Source: Dipteris shenzhenensis
Lineage: Eukaryota; Polypodiophyta; Polypodiopsida; Gleicheniales
Assembly: GCA_047967505.1 (NCBI GenBank)
Contig: CM106540.1
Direction: 5' to 3' (one strand)
Length of the DNA: 64,000 nt
The position numbers and the translations under genes were made by a program. Positions 33,801-45,060 of the stretch are shown piece by piece (the first letter of the stretch is position 1; each line of letters starts with the position of its first letter). The notes under the pieces are model-generated. The model saw only the letters and a list, made by a program, of their open reading frames with translations, was not told the DNA's origin and made no database searches.

Positions 33801-36800
33801 GAATCAACCGGCTGAGATGGATCACACACACTCTTGGGGAAAGCATAGCATAATCACTACTGAAATTGTCCTCAAACAAGCATAGCAAAGGAGCATCCAT
33901 TTCAGTTCCAAAAGGCTTACACTCAGCCTAGGATTGTTTCCAGCAGCCAAGACTTGGTCACACAATCCCCTGCAAATCCCTCAAGTGCCACTTGTACACC
34001 CATCTGCTCACTACAGTAAGAAAAGGTATATATATATACTCAGCCAACATCAAAGGAGCCTAGAACAAAGGGATGACCACCTGCTCTATCAATTTGTAGA
34101 TGAAGGGAAAGTCCCTAAATGACCAGCCAGCTCACCCAGAGCAGCCCATGATCATCTGACAGGAACATTGATGAAGCCTTGGGAGCAGCTCGTGAGCATC
34201 TAATGGAAACAGTGCATACACCTCAGCATAGTCAGTACAAGCCCTGCTCACAGCCCCATATTCTGCCCATACAGAGGCCTTTAGCCAAACTCAGCTGTAC
34301 GATATGCCCGTCGTACACTCGTGCAAACGACCGTACCAACAATCCGTACACAAGTGTACACCGACGTGTGATCGTCCGTACACAGCCTGCCTGTCAGGCA
34401 TACATGTGCCGTACCAGCCTCATTTAATACCCGTACATCTAACCTCAGACATGAGCATCCGTACAGTCTGCTTGCGTCAGTTGTTCACTGCCTCTGTGTA
34501 TTCCGTACACACAGTCCCTAACCTAGTACTCGCAGCCATACTGGTCCCGTATACACAGCGACAGCAGTAATCAACCGTACATTTGTACGGAACGTCAGCA
34601 ACCGGCAGTGATCACCCACACAATTGTACGGAACAGCAACCAGCAGTCCGTACCAGCCGTGCTAGTGTATGCAGGTCCTGCGCAACGGCTCATACCGTCC
34701 GGGATTTATACCAGCAACCCAAGCTTGCTTTCCATCCCCGTGATCTTGTCGACTTCCGTCCATTTTCCTTGCCTGGAGGCTTCCAAGGTCCTCCTTGCCA
34801 AAATGGTTTTGCATGGGCATGCCACTTGGCAGCCCACGTCTTGGTTAATACCAATACCAATGACCAACTAGTTGGTCAATACCAATGACCAACTGAAGGT
34901 ACATTTGCCCCTTGCCCCTTCTATGGAGACTATACCAATGACAAACCTGTAAATCCTAAGGTTCTTTGGGCCCCTCTTGGCCCTAGACCTTTCATTTGCC
35001 CCCAAAGCAATAATGCTAGGGGTTCTAGCGCATCGAGTAACCCTTGACATCGCCCCTTGTTTTCCCAGATTTCTGCCCACATGCAGGCCAACATGCATGC
35101 GCCAAAATCACACCCTCGTGACAATCACTGCTGCTTTGCAATCTAAAAGTGTTTGAGCAGTTCCCTGCAATATTTCTCCAGTGAAATAAAGATACAACTC
35201 TTTCCCTACTTCACCTCAATCCCAAGAAAATAGTGAAGTATGCCTAAGTCAATCATCTCGAACTCCTCCATGAGAAATCTCTTGACCTGAGCAATCTTCT
35301 TCGTATGATCCCCTGTAATGATGAGGTCATCCACATTAGAATCAATGCCAGCCGCAAATCCCCCTCTGTGTCGAGATAAAGATTTGCCTCTGATGGACTC
35401 CGCTAAAGCCCGATCTTCTGAAAGAAAACATCTATCCGTTGGTACCAAACTCTGGGGGCCTATTTCATCCTATATAAGGCCTTCTTTAGCTTGCAGACTT
35501 TTGATGGGGATCCTGGAATCTGAAATCCTGGTGGTTATGCCACATATACCTCCTCCTCCAAGGTTCCATTCAAAAATGCAGACTTGACATCCATCTGGAA
35601 AATAGGCCAACTATGACGAGCAGCCAAGGCAATGACTGTCTGAATGGTCACCATTCTAGCTATGGGGGCGAAGGTCTCATCAAAGTCACATCCTTCTGAC
35701 TGTGCATAGCCTTTCACCACCAATCTCACTTTGTACTTGTCCAAGCTCCCATCTGACTTGAACTTAAGCTTGTACACCCATTTAGTCCCAAAACCTTCCG
35801 CTTGGTTGGTTTGGGCACTAAATCTCAGGTGTCATTTTTCAAAATGGCATCCATCTCTGCATGCATGGCTTCCTACCAGTTTGGAATATCCTTCACTTCC
35901 TGGAAGGAACGTGGCTCCTCAAGCTGAGCCACCATAGCGTAGTTCACTAAGGGAGTCTTCATGTTGCGTTGAGACCACCGTACTCCGGAACTGCTCTCGG
36001 GAATGTCCATGACCCGTGAGTCTGCTAAGTCTTCAAATACCATTGAGGTAGCTTATTCTCTGATGGAGGTGTCTTTGTTGGAGTCACCTTGGGAGCCGGT
36101 TCTGGAACAGCATGCTCCTCCTCATCCTCATTCTTGGGGTCTTCAATCGTCTCCACCTCTTGGATGGTGACCTTGGGTGGGGTAATGACGGAAGTTCAAG
36201 AACCTCTTCTGTAGGCTGTGGCTCTGACTCCTCAAAGATCATGTCCCTACTGATAAGGATCTTCTTCTTTTCCGGGTCAAAAAGGCAATAGGCCTTGGAT
36301 TCTTCACTGTATCCCACAAAGATACATCTTCGGCTATGGGAATCAAGCTTTCCGCTCATCTTTATGCACATGAACAAATGCATTAGAACCGAAAACCGTA
36401 AATGAGATATTGTGGGCTTCTTACCATAGTAAGCTTCATATGGAGTCACAGCCTTGGTCTTGGTTCTGTTGAGGATGTGAACGGCAGTGTTCACGGCTTC
36501 ACCCACTAAGCTTTCGAGAGATTCCTCCCTCGCAACATGGTCAAACATGTCTCTGTGACAGTCTTGTGCTTCCTCTCAACAACTCCGTTCTGCTGAGATG
36601 TGCGAGCTGTAGTGAGATGAAACCGGCCTCTAATCACTCAGAGGGCAGTGGAACTAAACCTTTAATCACTTCAGCACTTATTTACAGCTCACAAAGCATA
36701 TATCACAACCATTAACCATTGCATGATAACCATTTGGCATTTACCCATTTGTTCACAAACAAAACCATTGAAAAAGGGATGGAGGCTAGAATGCCCCTGC

Positions 36801-39800
36801 TCAACAGACATAGACAAGTGCACCCCAAACACCGTGGCGCCCCTTTCGGTATTTCTTTATATTTCACAGTGAAATGATTACAAGTTGCATCTGGGAGACC
36901 TTCCCTGCAACTGAGCACGCAGCCCCAATTCACTAAGCCTTCGCAAGGCTTTCAAGCATAGAACACCATCACATAAGTGCACTTAACCCATAGGCTCAAC
37001 CCAAAGGCATTCTCTTTTCCGAGTGCAATTCCATTGGCTGTCCAGATGCAATCACACTGCACCCCAGCTGCACTCTCTTTAAGTGGTTTCCAGATGGCAT
37101 TCACAAAGCTTTTCAAAGCTCCAAAATAAAATCAGCAAAGTACCCAACCAAAGAATGACTCATGTAGCACTGCCTGGGCACCTGTGAGCCAAGAAAGAGG
37201 CAGCACACGAGGCCAACCAATAGCTTATGGCAAAAAGAAATTGCAGTAGCAAAATCACAACTCACCAAGCCCTGAAGACTCGAACCAAGTCCTCAATCGC
37301 CAAGAGGACATAGTAGCCAATGCCCAATTGCATTCTCAGCCAAAGAGGAGTGCAAAGGCATGAAGAAAGAGCATTTACAAGAGCCGACCAGCAAGAATTC
37401 CACTGAAAAATACGAAAAGAAGCACTTCTGTCGCGAGGAAGTGGGAGTTCTTGGGCTCAAAAGAAGCATGCTTCAGATAGAAATGGATTGAGAAGGTTTT
37501 GGAGAAGTTTCATCGCCGGAAAGTCCTCCAAAACTGAGAAAAACCAGTCAACCAGCGCATCGGACCACTCGAAATTCAACAGAAAGCTGTAGCTTTGCAA
37601 GAGGAGAGGCCCAGGAGGCGGTAGAAGAAAAAAAGTCTAGAAAAAGCCACTTTTGCAAATTCGACCAGCAAAAGAAGTGCTCAGCTCTGCCCGTTCCACC
37701 AAACGCACGGAGGGAAAAGCATATCACCACGAAGGGGAGGCAGAGGGGAAGCCATCGGGCCAAACAGAAGTCGAGGAATCCAAACGGGTGAGGAGTTATG
37801 AAGAAAAACGGAATTCAGCTGAAGGAGGCTGAAAAACCAGTCCAAAATCTCAACAAAGGGAGAAGATGAGATGTCTCTTGATCCCGTGCTTCTTCCAAAA
37901 TCCATTGAACTCGGTAGAAGTGAACTCTTCCCCTTTGTCGGTGCGGAAGGCTTTGATTACCTCCCCACTCTCCTTCTCTACCTGGGTCTTCCAGTCTTTG
38001 AATTTCTCATAAGCCTGAGACTTCTTGGCCAGGCAGAAGAATACCCACGTCATGCGACTAAAATCATCCACAAATAAAAGAGAATATTGTGAACCTGCAA
38101 ATGAATTTGTCGACATTGGGCTACAGATGTCGGAATGAACCAACTCGAGCGGCTTCTTCGCCCATGATGAGGCCTCCTGTGGGAGTTGCTTGCCCTCCAA
38201 GCAAGCCCTGCAAACACGCTCATTGCCTACAATCGGTAGAAGTCCATCCACCATCTTTGACTTTTGCATCTCGGTGAGAGTCATGATTGACGTGACCGAA
38301 CTGCTCATGCCACGATTTGGATCTGCCATGGTCCCCGTGCACCAACAAAGCGTCCTTGAACCACCACCTTTCCATTTGCCTTGGATGTGACAGTGACTTT
38401 GCTGTTGTCGAATAATACCGACATATTGTGCTTGTCCATCTGACTGACAAACAAAAGGTTCTTGCACAAGTGCAGTACATACAGTACACTGGAAATCAAC
38501 TCCTCATTTCCTGCAATCGTGATGAATGGAATACTACGAACACCCTTCACAGGGCATGTCCAGTTATCCCCCACAGTGACCTTGGAATCGCAATGCGTAC
38601 CTTCCATAAATTTGAACCACTCCTTGTTGGACATGTGCTTTGAAGCTCCACTGTCCACGTACCAACCTTCCTTTCCTTCACTGACTGCATAAGCGGAGCA
38701 GTACTCAGTGATGATGAAGAGAGCGCCGTTCGTGACGTTCGTCGATTCGGTCTTTGGCTCCTCCTTGGAATTGGACTCCTTTCGTGTAACGGGGACGTGA
38801 ATGTATGAGCTGTGACTAACTTTGGCTTAGGGGACTAGCCCAAGGGAAGCGACACTTCCCAGAAGTCCCTAGGTGCACACACTAGGCCTACTTGCTAGGG
38901 GCAAGGCAAGGTTTGGAGGGGTCTTAAAGTTAGGCCCAAGGAAACCAATGTTCCATCGGTTAGAAGGGTTAGGATTTAAGTGTGAGGAGCAAACCAATGT
39001 TCGATTGGTTTGTGTGGGTTAGAGCCACTTGTGTGTATATTCGCCACTGAGAACATACGCTCCTGAAGCATGTGTTGTCTACTCGGCTACCACCTAAGAC
39101 CTGTTGTTTACATAAGAATACCTTTGAGGCTGTCGTCTCACACGGTCATGAAACCCATGCACCGTTTACTCATCATGTTCCACCTTATGGGAAAGATATG
39201 GGAGTAGTGAACACGGCCTGCTCTTCTGATGGACTTCGAAGGGAGTTGGAGGGTGAATTATCCATACCCATGCAGCGCCATGCCAAGGCTAGTGAAGCTT
39301 CAAGCCTGCCTTGTAGGCCCAAGTCATCAAAGCCATTAACCCCATGCTCTATGCAATCTGGTTCAATGGCCTAAAAATGGATCCTTTCAGCTGAGTTTCC
39401 AAGTCCAAGTGAACCAAGATCTCTCTACTAATGGCACATCTGGAACAAACAGAAACTCATGCTTGGTGAAGTCCCTGTACATGATCCACAAGAGCAGCCT
39501 GCAGGACCAACTAATGTCTGAGCATATGCATAATTTGGTCCTTTGTCTAACAGATTGGCGACTATTCTTGAGCCCCTATACTTCCCAAGAAGGCAATGAA
39601 TCTCAAGGCAACTAGAACCAAGGGCACATGGTGCGTGGTCTCCATATTATCAACTAAAAAGCCATGGTACCGGAGCATGGACTAAGCTACCCGTGATGCA
39701 GGAAGTTGAAGAAGAAATACTCCCCTCACATACATGGTCACATCCTGGATGTGGTCACCCTCCAATGCCAAGCTTGCCTAGAACCAGTCTCAAACTTGAC

Positions 39801-41666
39801 ATCAGATCGGACTAAACATTGGAAGGAGATATAGGGTAGTGGAAGGAGAGGTAGGGACCTGTGGACGTGGAGTGGGATTGACTCGTGCAGTCTGGATTTG
39901 TGGTTGTCACAAAAAGACATTCAATCACGGTCTCATTCCTTGGCTCTCTCTTCCCTCTCTCGTTGTTGCTCTCTGCTTGGGCTATGAGCTCCCGTTCAGC
40001 ATAGGCTTCTCAAGTTAAGTGCTCCTGTCCTCTTTCGTCTGATCACAAACACAAGCGTCTCATTCTAGAGATCAACTGCAATCTGTTAATTCTTCTGGAG
40101 CACTAGAGTTAAGGCCTTACTAGATCCTACAAGAGGAATTCCTTATTGCTTAAGCAGTTTTGGTGGTTCGCTAGTTGAGGCATTCTGTTCCATATACATT
40201 AGGTTTTCATTAGACTACCACTTACAAAGCAGTCCAACCCTGTGTACATCGAGCATCAACAGCAATATCACTTAGAAAACAACAGTTCTCCGTGGCCTAC
40301 AAAAGGCCATTGCCTACGCTGCCCTACAACTACATTTAGTATTGCCTTCTCTGTGATCTAAAAGCCTTGAAACCTTAACTCTACCTCCTTGAACTAGTGC
40401 GTATTTCATCGAAGACATTGCAGAAAGGATTTGAAACGTTCACACTTGTATCTCAGAGGTCTCTCACAACGAGTCCATGATGAAGTCACATACCTACGCA
40501 AGCCTGTTGGTTTTCGCCTGGGCAAGAACTCAGCTATAGTATCCACCGTCAAAATGCCCAATATTCTTTCCAGGTGGAGCTCATGGCGAACACCATTCTC
40601 AAAACCCTTCCAAGTGAAAAACAAGAAGTCCCCGAGTGAAAAACCAACATGTCTTAGACCTTCATACAATTGACCATCAACGGCAACAAGGCACTTTCTC
40701 TTCCTGCCACTTGGCAATGAGAATCCCCCTAGCATTGCCACAACCCTGCATGTGAAAGCAAATCTGATGTAAATTGGGATGCTTAGATATCGGCAAGACA
40801 AACCCAATTTTCTTAAAGCTTGTTCTACATGTTCTGCATCGCCATACACAAAAGCAAGTTGCCTTCAAGAAGCTTTAATTGTCTAAATTTCAAAGCTGAC
40901 GCCATAAAAATGATTGAAACCTTGACTAGAGTAAACGACCTGTCAAATCGTAACATTGCATCCATGGGAAAGCCCAGGTCAGGGAGAAAGGCACCACAGT
41001 GGGTATCTGCAACCTCCCAATAGTCCCCAAAATTTGCCTCCCGAATAGCAAGTCGTAAGGAGCCCATCTCATGTAGCTCCACCGACGCGTCGTTCCCGAT
41101 AGCTGTTTCAGAAATATTTTTGGACCCAGCTCCTGCATCACTTGATGCAGCTACTTTGTAGTTTACTCTCAAAACAATGTATCTCCTCATCGAACTGAAT
41201 ACTTCTGCTGGAGATGGAGCAATAGAAAATACGAGCAGATCCCAATAAGGTAACTTTCTATCCGTAAATATTGAAAACTGACAAAAGCACGCATGGTTGG
41301 GAGTTAAAGTTTCAGATCTTTGCAAATAAACAATGCAGGGAAGAAAGGCATAGGTAATCATGAATTGTGCATGCCTTGCATTCAAAAAAATGTTTATTCT
41401 GCACGAAATAGTTGTTAACCTTGATCCCGACCATTTAAGACAAAACAGAAACTTTTGAAGGACAACCCAAGCTAGCATAAGGCTACGGGATGCGAAGGCG
41501 TGAGGGCAAAAAGGCAACAAACAGACTTACTTCCAGGATTGAAACTGTAATTTCCAGGAACTCGATGGATAGACCGATACAGAGGGCGTCTGCTCCATGT
41601 GCCCATAGGGCTCCAGGAAAGTTGATTCAAAGAATTACAAACTTGAGAAGACGTGGTCACCTCCAT
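30550..41666 (-). CDS. GNAT-family N-acetyltransferase, probably plastid; four exons
   Basis: Coding exons on the minus strand are 41666-41531, 41207-40940, 40745-40494 and 30829-30550. Every junction is GT-AG, the phases (1, 2, 2) agree, and the total is 936 nt (311 residues plus stop). Residues 1-45 are Ser/Arg/Asn-rich with almost no acidic residues, like a plastid transit peptide. The GNAT fold follows, with FGDYWEVADTHC (before residue 134), GILTVDTIAEFLP, AYISNVAV and the acetyl-CoA loop R235-R-R-G238-I-A240. Then come SIALHCDINNPGALALY and a tail with GAKWPQPK, which I recall from plant plastid GNATs (GNAT10-like). It should transfer acetyl from acetyl-CoA to protein amino groups. The third intron is 9664 bp and full of retroelements in the same orientation. 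Confidence 0.85.
30954..31047. repeat. 47-bp tandem duplication in the GNAT intron
   Basis: Two units start GCAATTGTTACATTTTCTTAC at 30954 and 31001 and both end in CAACATGGAG. Confidence 0.9.
31147..31305. repeat. 83-bp tandem duplication in the GNAT intron
   Basis: Two practically identical units (31147-31229 and 31230-31305) contain GCGTGCAGATTTAACCTC and AGCAGAAGACTAATAGA. Near identity means a recent duplication. Confidence 0.95.
31306..33239. other. Intronic unassigned DNA, GC-rich from 31900
   Basis: No gene. The part 31900-33240 has the Leu/Pro-rich, CAGCC-containing composition of the LTR-like regions near 55.9 and 57.2 kb. It may be an LTR of the copia element to its right, but I could not pair it with a second copy. 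Confidence 0.35.
33380..33930 (-). pseudogene. Copia RNase H fragment
   Basis: Contains SSLYRRMVGSLLYLTNTRPDISYAVG, then FCDSDWAGDIDTRRSTSGYCF, then SKKQPIVALLSTETEYRAA (after a frameshift or stop near 33460). These are the copia RT-connection and RNase H motifs. Further decayed RNase H sequence runs to about 33240. Confidence 0.85.
33946..35125 (-). mobile_element. Insertion in copia pol, solo-LTR-like, with a CCGTAC cluster
   Basis: On the minus strand it starts TGTCACGAGGGTGTG, a start typical of plant gypsy LTRs, at about 35125, and ends near GGAAACA at about 33946. It separates RT (ending ...ISLEKYCRELLKHF) from the next pol segment (AECKPFG). No coding sequence is seen, so a solo LTR is the simplest reading. 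No target-site duplication could be fixed. Between about 34310 and 34690 it carries about eleven CCGTAC/GTACGG motifs. Confidence 0.55.
35130..35780 (-). pseudogene. Copia reverse transcriptase
   Basis: Encodes YKLKFKSDGSLDKYKVRLVV, the catalytic-region FQMDVKSAFLNGTLEEEVYV, then (other frame) a region with SNVDDLIITGD where the family has YVDD, and then HYFLGIEVK. The Tyr of the catalytic YVDD box has become Asn. A frameshift near 35530 separates the two halves. Confidence 0.9.
36084..36612 (-). pseudogene. Copia integrase, C-terminal part
   Basis: Begins with TTARTSQQNGVVERKH, carrying the catalytic Glu, and continues with LNRTKTKAVTPYEAYYGKKP and the RRCIFVGYSEESKAY segment. It is separated from the N-terminal half by the 1.25-kb insertion. 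Confidence 0.9.
36620..37866. mobile_element. 1.25-kb insertion with 7-bp target-site duplication
   Basis: TGAGATG occurs at both edges (36613-36619 and 37867-37873). Removing one copy and the insert restores the integrase sequence around IKRHLTTART. The insert has no terminal inverted repeats, no TG...CA ends, no A-tail and no protein I recognise. Left end AAACCGGCCTC, right end GGGAGAAGA. It could be a solo LTR with altered ends, a non-autonomous DNA element or a retroposed sequence. Confidence 0.7.
37874..38467 (-). pseudogene. Copia integrase, N-terminal part
   Basis: Has the zinc-binding remnant with CRACLEGKQ, then the core with the first catalytic Asp in VHSDICSPM and the second in FRTDKGEEF. 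It stops at GIKRHL, where the insertion lies. Confidence 0.9.
38305..38830 (-). pseudogene. Copia protease region
   Basis: Contains YVDSGASKHMSN with the aspartic-protease DSGA motif, preceded by an acidic gag-pol linker and followed by the LLFVSQM and NGKVVVQG segments. No zinc knuckle is seen upstream, so gag is lost or beyond recognition. Confidence 0.85.
38831..40493. other. Rest of the long GNAT intron
   Basis: No gene recognised. A small palindrome (AAACCAAT GTTCG ATTGGTTT) lies near 38990-39015. The intron's 5' splice site (GTATGT) is at its right end, 40493. Confidence 0.45.
40494..40745 (-). CDS. GNAT exon 3
   Basis: The acceptor is ACATGCAG at 40746 and the donor GTATGT at 40493. 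It encodes RKRKCLVAVDGQ and GILTVDTIAEFLPRRKP. It is joined in phase 2 to exon 4 across the 9.66-kb intron. Confidence 0.88.
40940..41207 (-). CDS. GNAT exon 2
   Basis: The acceptor CTCCAG ends at 41208, and the donor after GACAG at 40940 is GTCGTT. It encodes a variable Ser/Ala stretch and then the conserved N-terminal GNAT segment with EANFGDYWEVADTHC and FPMDAMLRFDR. Confidence 0.85.
41531..41666 (-). CDS. GNAT exon 1 (transit peptide)
   Basis: Starts at ATG 41666 (MEVTTSSQ) and ends before GTAAGT at 41530, phase 1. The upstream in-frame codon GTG is not a plausible start. The composition fits a chloroplast targeting peptide, but this exon has the weakest family support of the four. Confidence 0.65.
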
Positions 41667-44028
41667 CACCGCTATCCAATACGAGAGAATTCTGCCCACT
41701 TGCTGAACTAATGAAATTCAGGACAAGCTGGACCTGGTCCCAAATGGGTCGTGAAGACGAGAAGAGCGGTAAAGCCAAATAATAAGGCACATATCCGCGC
41801 AACGCTTGATGCTTGGCTTGTAGAAAATCCCGCGGTATTTCCCGTACACCTCCCGGGCAGGAGCGACGAGACTAGTGCGCTTCTGGCTCTGCCTGGGCCT
41901 CTCTCCGCAGCGTACAAAAGAAAACCGGATGTAGAGACTGGGGATTATTCATACTCCGATTGAAGCCACAATTCGATCGTTTCTCAACGCAAGCTTGTAG
42001 ATGGAACGTCATTATGTTACTGCGGATTCCCTACGCCAAGAATCTGAGATGCGGCGAACATGATCCTCCCAGATTCTTCTTCTTGCTCGTGAACATCGCT
42101 CTTAATTGCACAGTGTAACAAAACACAAAATCGTTAAGTGCCTTTTAAGTTTGCACTTCATTCATCCCTATTAATACCCAAAGACTGGACAAGATCATTG
42201 GAGATGGCTACACTCTTAGCCTACACACCTTCAACAAGGGCAAGGGCAAGGGCAAATATCACCAGCCCCATGAACACAAAAGGCAACAACCAGCTTATGT
42301 TGCAGTTGAGGTTGTTTATTAGATTCCCTAATTCCATTGGCAAGTAAATCAAGTGGGGTGCATCTATCACTCGCATCTCTCATAGCCATTTTAGTTTTCC
42401 CATTGTGGTGTGAATCCTTTGCATCCAAGCGTAGCTATGTAGATGAAGGACCACTAACTTGCCAAGCTACCCAAATGAAGTGCTTTGGAACTCCACTAGT
42501 CCAGGAGATACAGTTGGCCAAGCTCAGGGGGAAACTGCAAGATCAAAAGACGATTATACCACAATAGCAAGCGAGACTCACGACAATTCATTGTGTACAT
42601 CTAAGAAAAAGGAAGAATGACGAAGCACTTGAGCATGACTCAAATCCCAGTGCTGGAATCTGAGAGAAAAGAGAGGTGTGCACATTTTTTTGTGCTACAA
42701 TTAGAGTGGAGATCTAAGAATCGCAAACTCCTTGTCAAGGGTGGACACCAATTGCCATTAACCTTGTGCGTAAAATTTGAAGGCATTGCATCTCACCTAG
42801 AACATATGCATCTCTATCTTTCTTGTGTTCTTGACTATTTGTAGTCCTTGCACTTGTTGATCGAAGTGTTCGACCGAATTTAAGACCTAAAAAATATTTC
42901 TCTTTTATTCCTATTCTCCTGAGATGGAGGCAATCATGGAATCTTGTTGATGTATTGTTTGCACATCTCCTCAAACAGGAGAAGAGCTAGAAACTGTCCT
43001 AAGGTTCATTTGCTTTCAGATTGAAACACAATGTATGCTTTGTCTCACAAATCGTAATCCACCAGGCATCTTGTGGCAATTTAACGCCTCCCCACTGAAA
43101 CAAATGTTCACATGTTCTGGTCGTACAAGTGGATCAGGCAAAGATGACCCAGTTGTTCTTCGTTGTCGTCCTTCAATTCTTTATCCACATCAAACCTGTC
43201 TTTCTTATCCTCTACTTCGCAGGGCACTTATGTCACCTACAGCATCATCGACCACTTGCGCTTTGAAGTAGCTAGTTGAAACTCAGTTATGATATCCGAT
43301 TTCGAATTGGGCTTCTGGATGTGGATCGTTGATCACCTCATTCTCTTGCAAAGCTACCGAGTTTCCCAACAGACCTTACCGACCCATCGTGTCCAGATTG
43401 GAGGATGACGTCAGAGAAAAAGGTCCATGTTCCAGAGACGAGAAGCCGAGTTCATGGGCTCTCAATTTCAAAACAGGCTCAAAATCTAGTAATTTCTTCA
43501 ACTACTAACACAGAAAATGCCAAACCAATATGGAAGTGCTGAAACCATATATGAAGCTTGGGTTAATGCAATAGCTTCGCCAATGAACTTCTTGCGCATC
43601 ATAACCATTTTGTTTGCAAAAGGGGCAGCATCAGGACTACTCTCATAGCTGGACCTCCGCACAGAATTCAACGGCATTTTCTCCGATGACGCTGGGACAA
43701 TGCTTGAAGACTCAATGATAGATCTGGGATTGTGACACTTACTAGAGCTCTTTTTCTGACGACTAGCAGGGATGACCAGCGGAGAATTATCGTTGCTAGC
43801 AAGCAAGGGTGACCACCACATGCAATTCATTAACAGGCTCATTTTAGATTGTTTGCTGAGTGATAAGGGCCATAACATGTGACTCCCGATTGCGACCTTA
43901 CGACGTGGTGCGTCTTGAGATGTCGCAGTTTCTCGCTTGATTCTAGCTTTAACGCTTCCTCGATACTTTACAACGAAAGATCGTCGTTGATTCAAAAGTT
44001 TATGAAATTCAGAGCCCAATCCAATGTG
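41667..44028. other. Intergenic DNA between GNAT and the CHX relic
   Basis: Contains the 5' leader and presumably the promoter of the GNAT gene (no clear TATA box). A 173-codon minus frame at 44019-43498 and a 70-codon plus frame at 41751-41963 have no recognised domain. Confidence 0.4.
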
Positions 44029-45060
44029 ATTAGCTCAAGACCACTGAGACAGCCCCGCGTCATCCCATGTATTGAAATTCTTGTTCCATTTGCAACCTAC
44101 TGTCTGGTCTCAGAATGTAGATGAATTGATTCTGAATCATACCATGCAGGGAGGGAATTTTTCTCGGACCGTCTGCATTCGGTCGCAACTCTGCGTATAT
44201 GGAGAAGATTTTTTTGAAGCAAAGCATTCCTGTGCTAGAGACAGTGGATGATATGGGCCTACTATTTTTCATGCTCCTCGTAGGGCACGAGCTTGATCTA
44301 CAGGCGGAAGGTCTTAGCGATAGCGGCAATGGGGATCTGTGTTCCATTTATAGCAGGTGATGGTAATACTATCGCTTCAGTTTAGAGGCTCAGCTATAGT
44401 GATCGGCACAGCATGAGTTCGGCGTTGTGCTTTCGCTCTTTGGTGAAAGAAGGCAGTTTGCAGCCGCCGATAAGATTCCAGCGCTCCCATGATAGGTCTG
44501 CTGCGGATGATCACACTAGGATGAGTGGGGTGGAGCTTGCTTTAGAGGTCCCTTTGGAAGGTTTATCAAAGAAAACACGCTACTAGTCGTTTGGCATCTC
44601 TCCTACAGACCACGATGGTGATCGAGTCGGCCTACGAGATTTTCTTGGTGAAGAACATTATGAAAGCGACCAAATTACGGAGACCCACTTCCGTTGTGGG
44701 AGTAGTTTAACGTACAGGCAGGACAACACTGTAGTAGCTGAGGATCGTTCCAGGCCCAAGATCTCAACAGCAATAGGACAGAAATTCAGGTATTGCGCGC
44801 GAAGGGAAGGCAGCTTCTGATACGATGTTTGTGCCTTTTATTGTATTGATGGGGCTATCTATCACGGCTTTTCCAGTGCTAGCTCGAATTCTAGCCGAGC
44901 GTAAGCTTCTCACGACCGACGTTGGGCAAATGGTCATGTCTGCTGCAGCAGTGAACGATATCCTTGCCTGGAGTCTCTTAGCTTTGGCAGTTGCTTTGTT
45001 GGGCACAGAGAGAAGCCCTCTCATTGCAATCTAGGTGCTGCTCTGTAGGTCGCTTATGTG
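44029..45060 (+). pseudogene. Cation/H+ exchanger (CHX family) pseudogene
   Basis: Three CHX-like blocks occur in order. RPLRQPRVI is at 44038-44062. After about 95 bases comes GIFLGPSAFGRN followed by SIPVLETVDDMGLLFFMLL (44155-44290), with a frameshift into LAIAAMGICVPFIAG (about 44310-44365). After about 450 unrelated bases, [21 protein letters not shown] and [20 protein letters not shown] follow (44825-45034). CHX proteins are plant endomembrane or plasma-membrane K+/H+ antiporters with a Na+/H+ exchanger domain; these blocks are its early and middle membrane helices. The frameshift, the stop after SPLIAI (45034) and the missing C-terminal half mark it as dead. The first gap could be an intron (it ends ACCATGCAG). 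Confidence 0.82.

Larger units (their letters stand above)
33240..38830 (-). mobile_element. Decayed Ty1-copia element inside the GNAT intron
   Basis: The minus-strand order is protease (38830-38305), integrase (38467-36084), reverse transcriptase (about 35780-35206 plus 35130) and RNase H (33930-33240), which is the copia order. It lies in the same orientation as the GNAT gene. Frameshifts and stops occur throughout. Two younger insertions interrupt it (36620-37866 in integrase, about 33946-35125 in RT/RNase H). The first must be younger than the element because it splits one conserved motif region and duplicates 7 bp of it. Confidence 0.88.

Noticed and set aside
43498-44019. 173-codon minus gene next to the CHX relic
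   Set aside because: Open, but with no recognised motif and with residues typical of a non-coding strand. It could not be supported as a gene.
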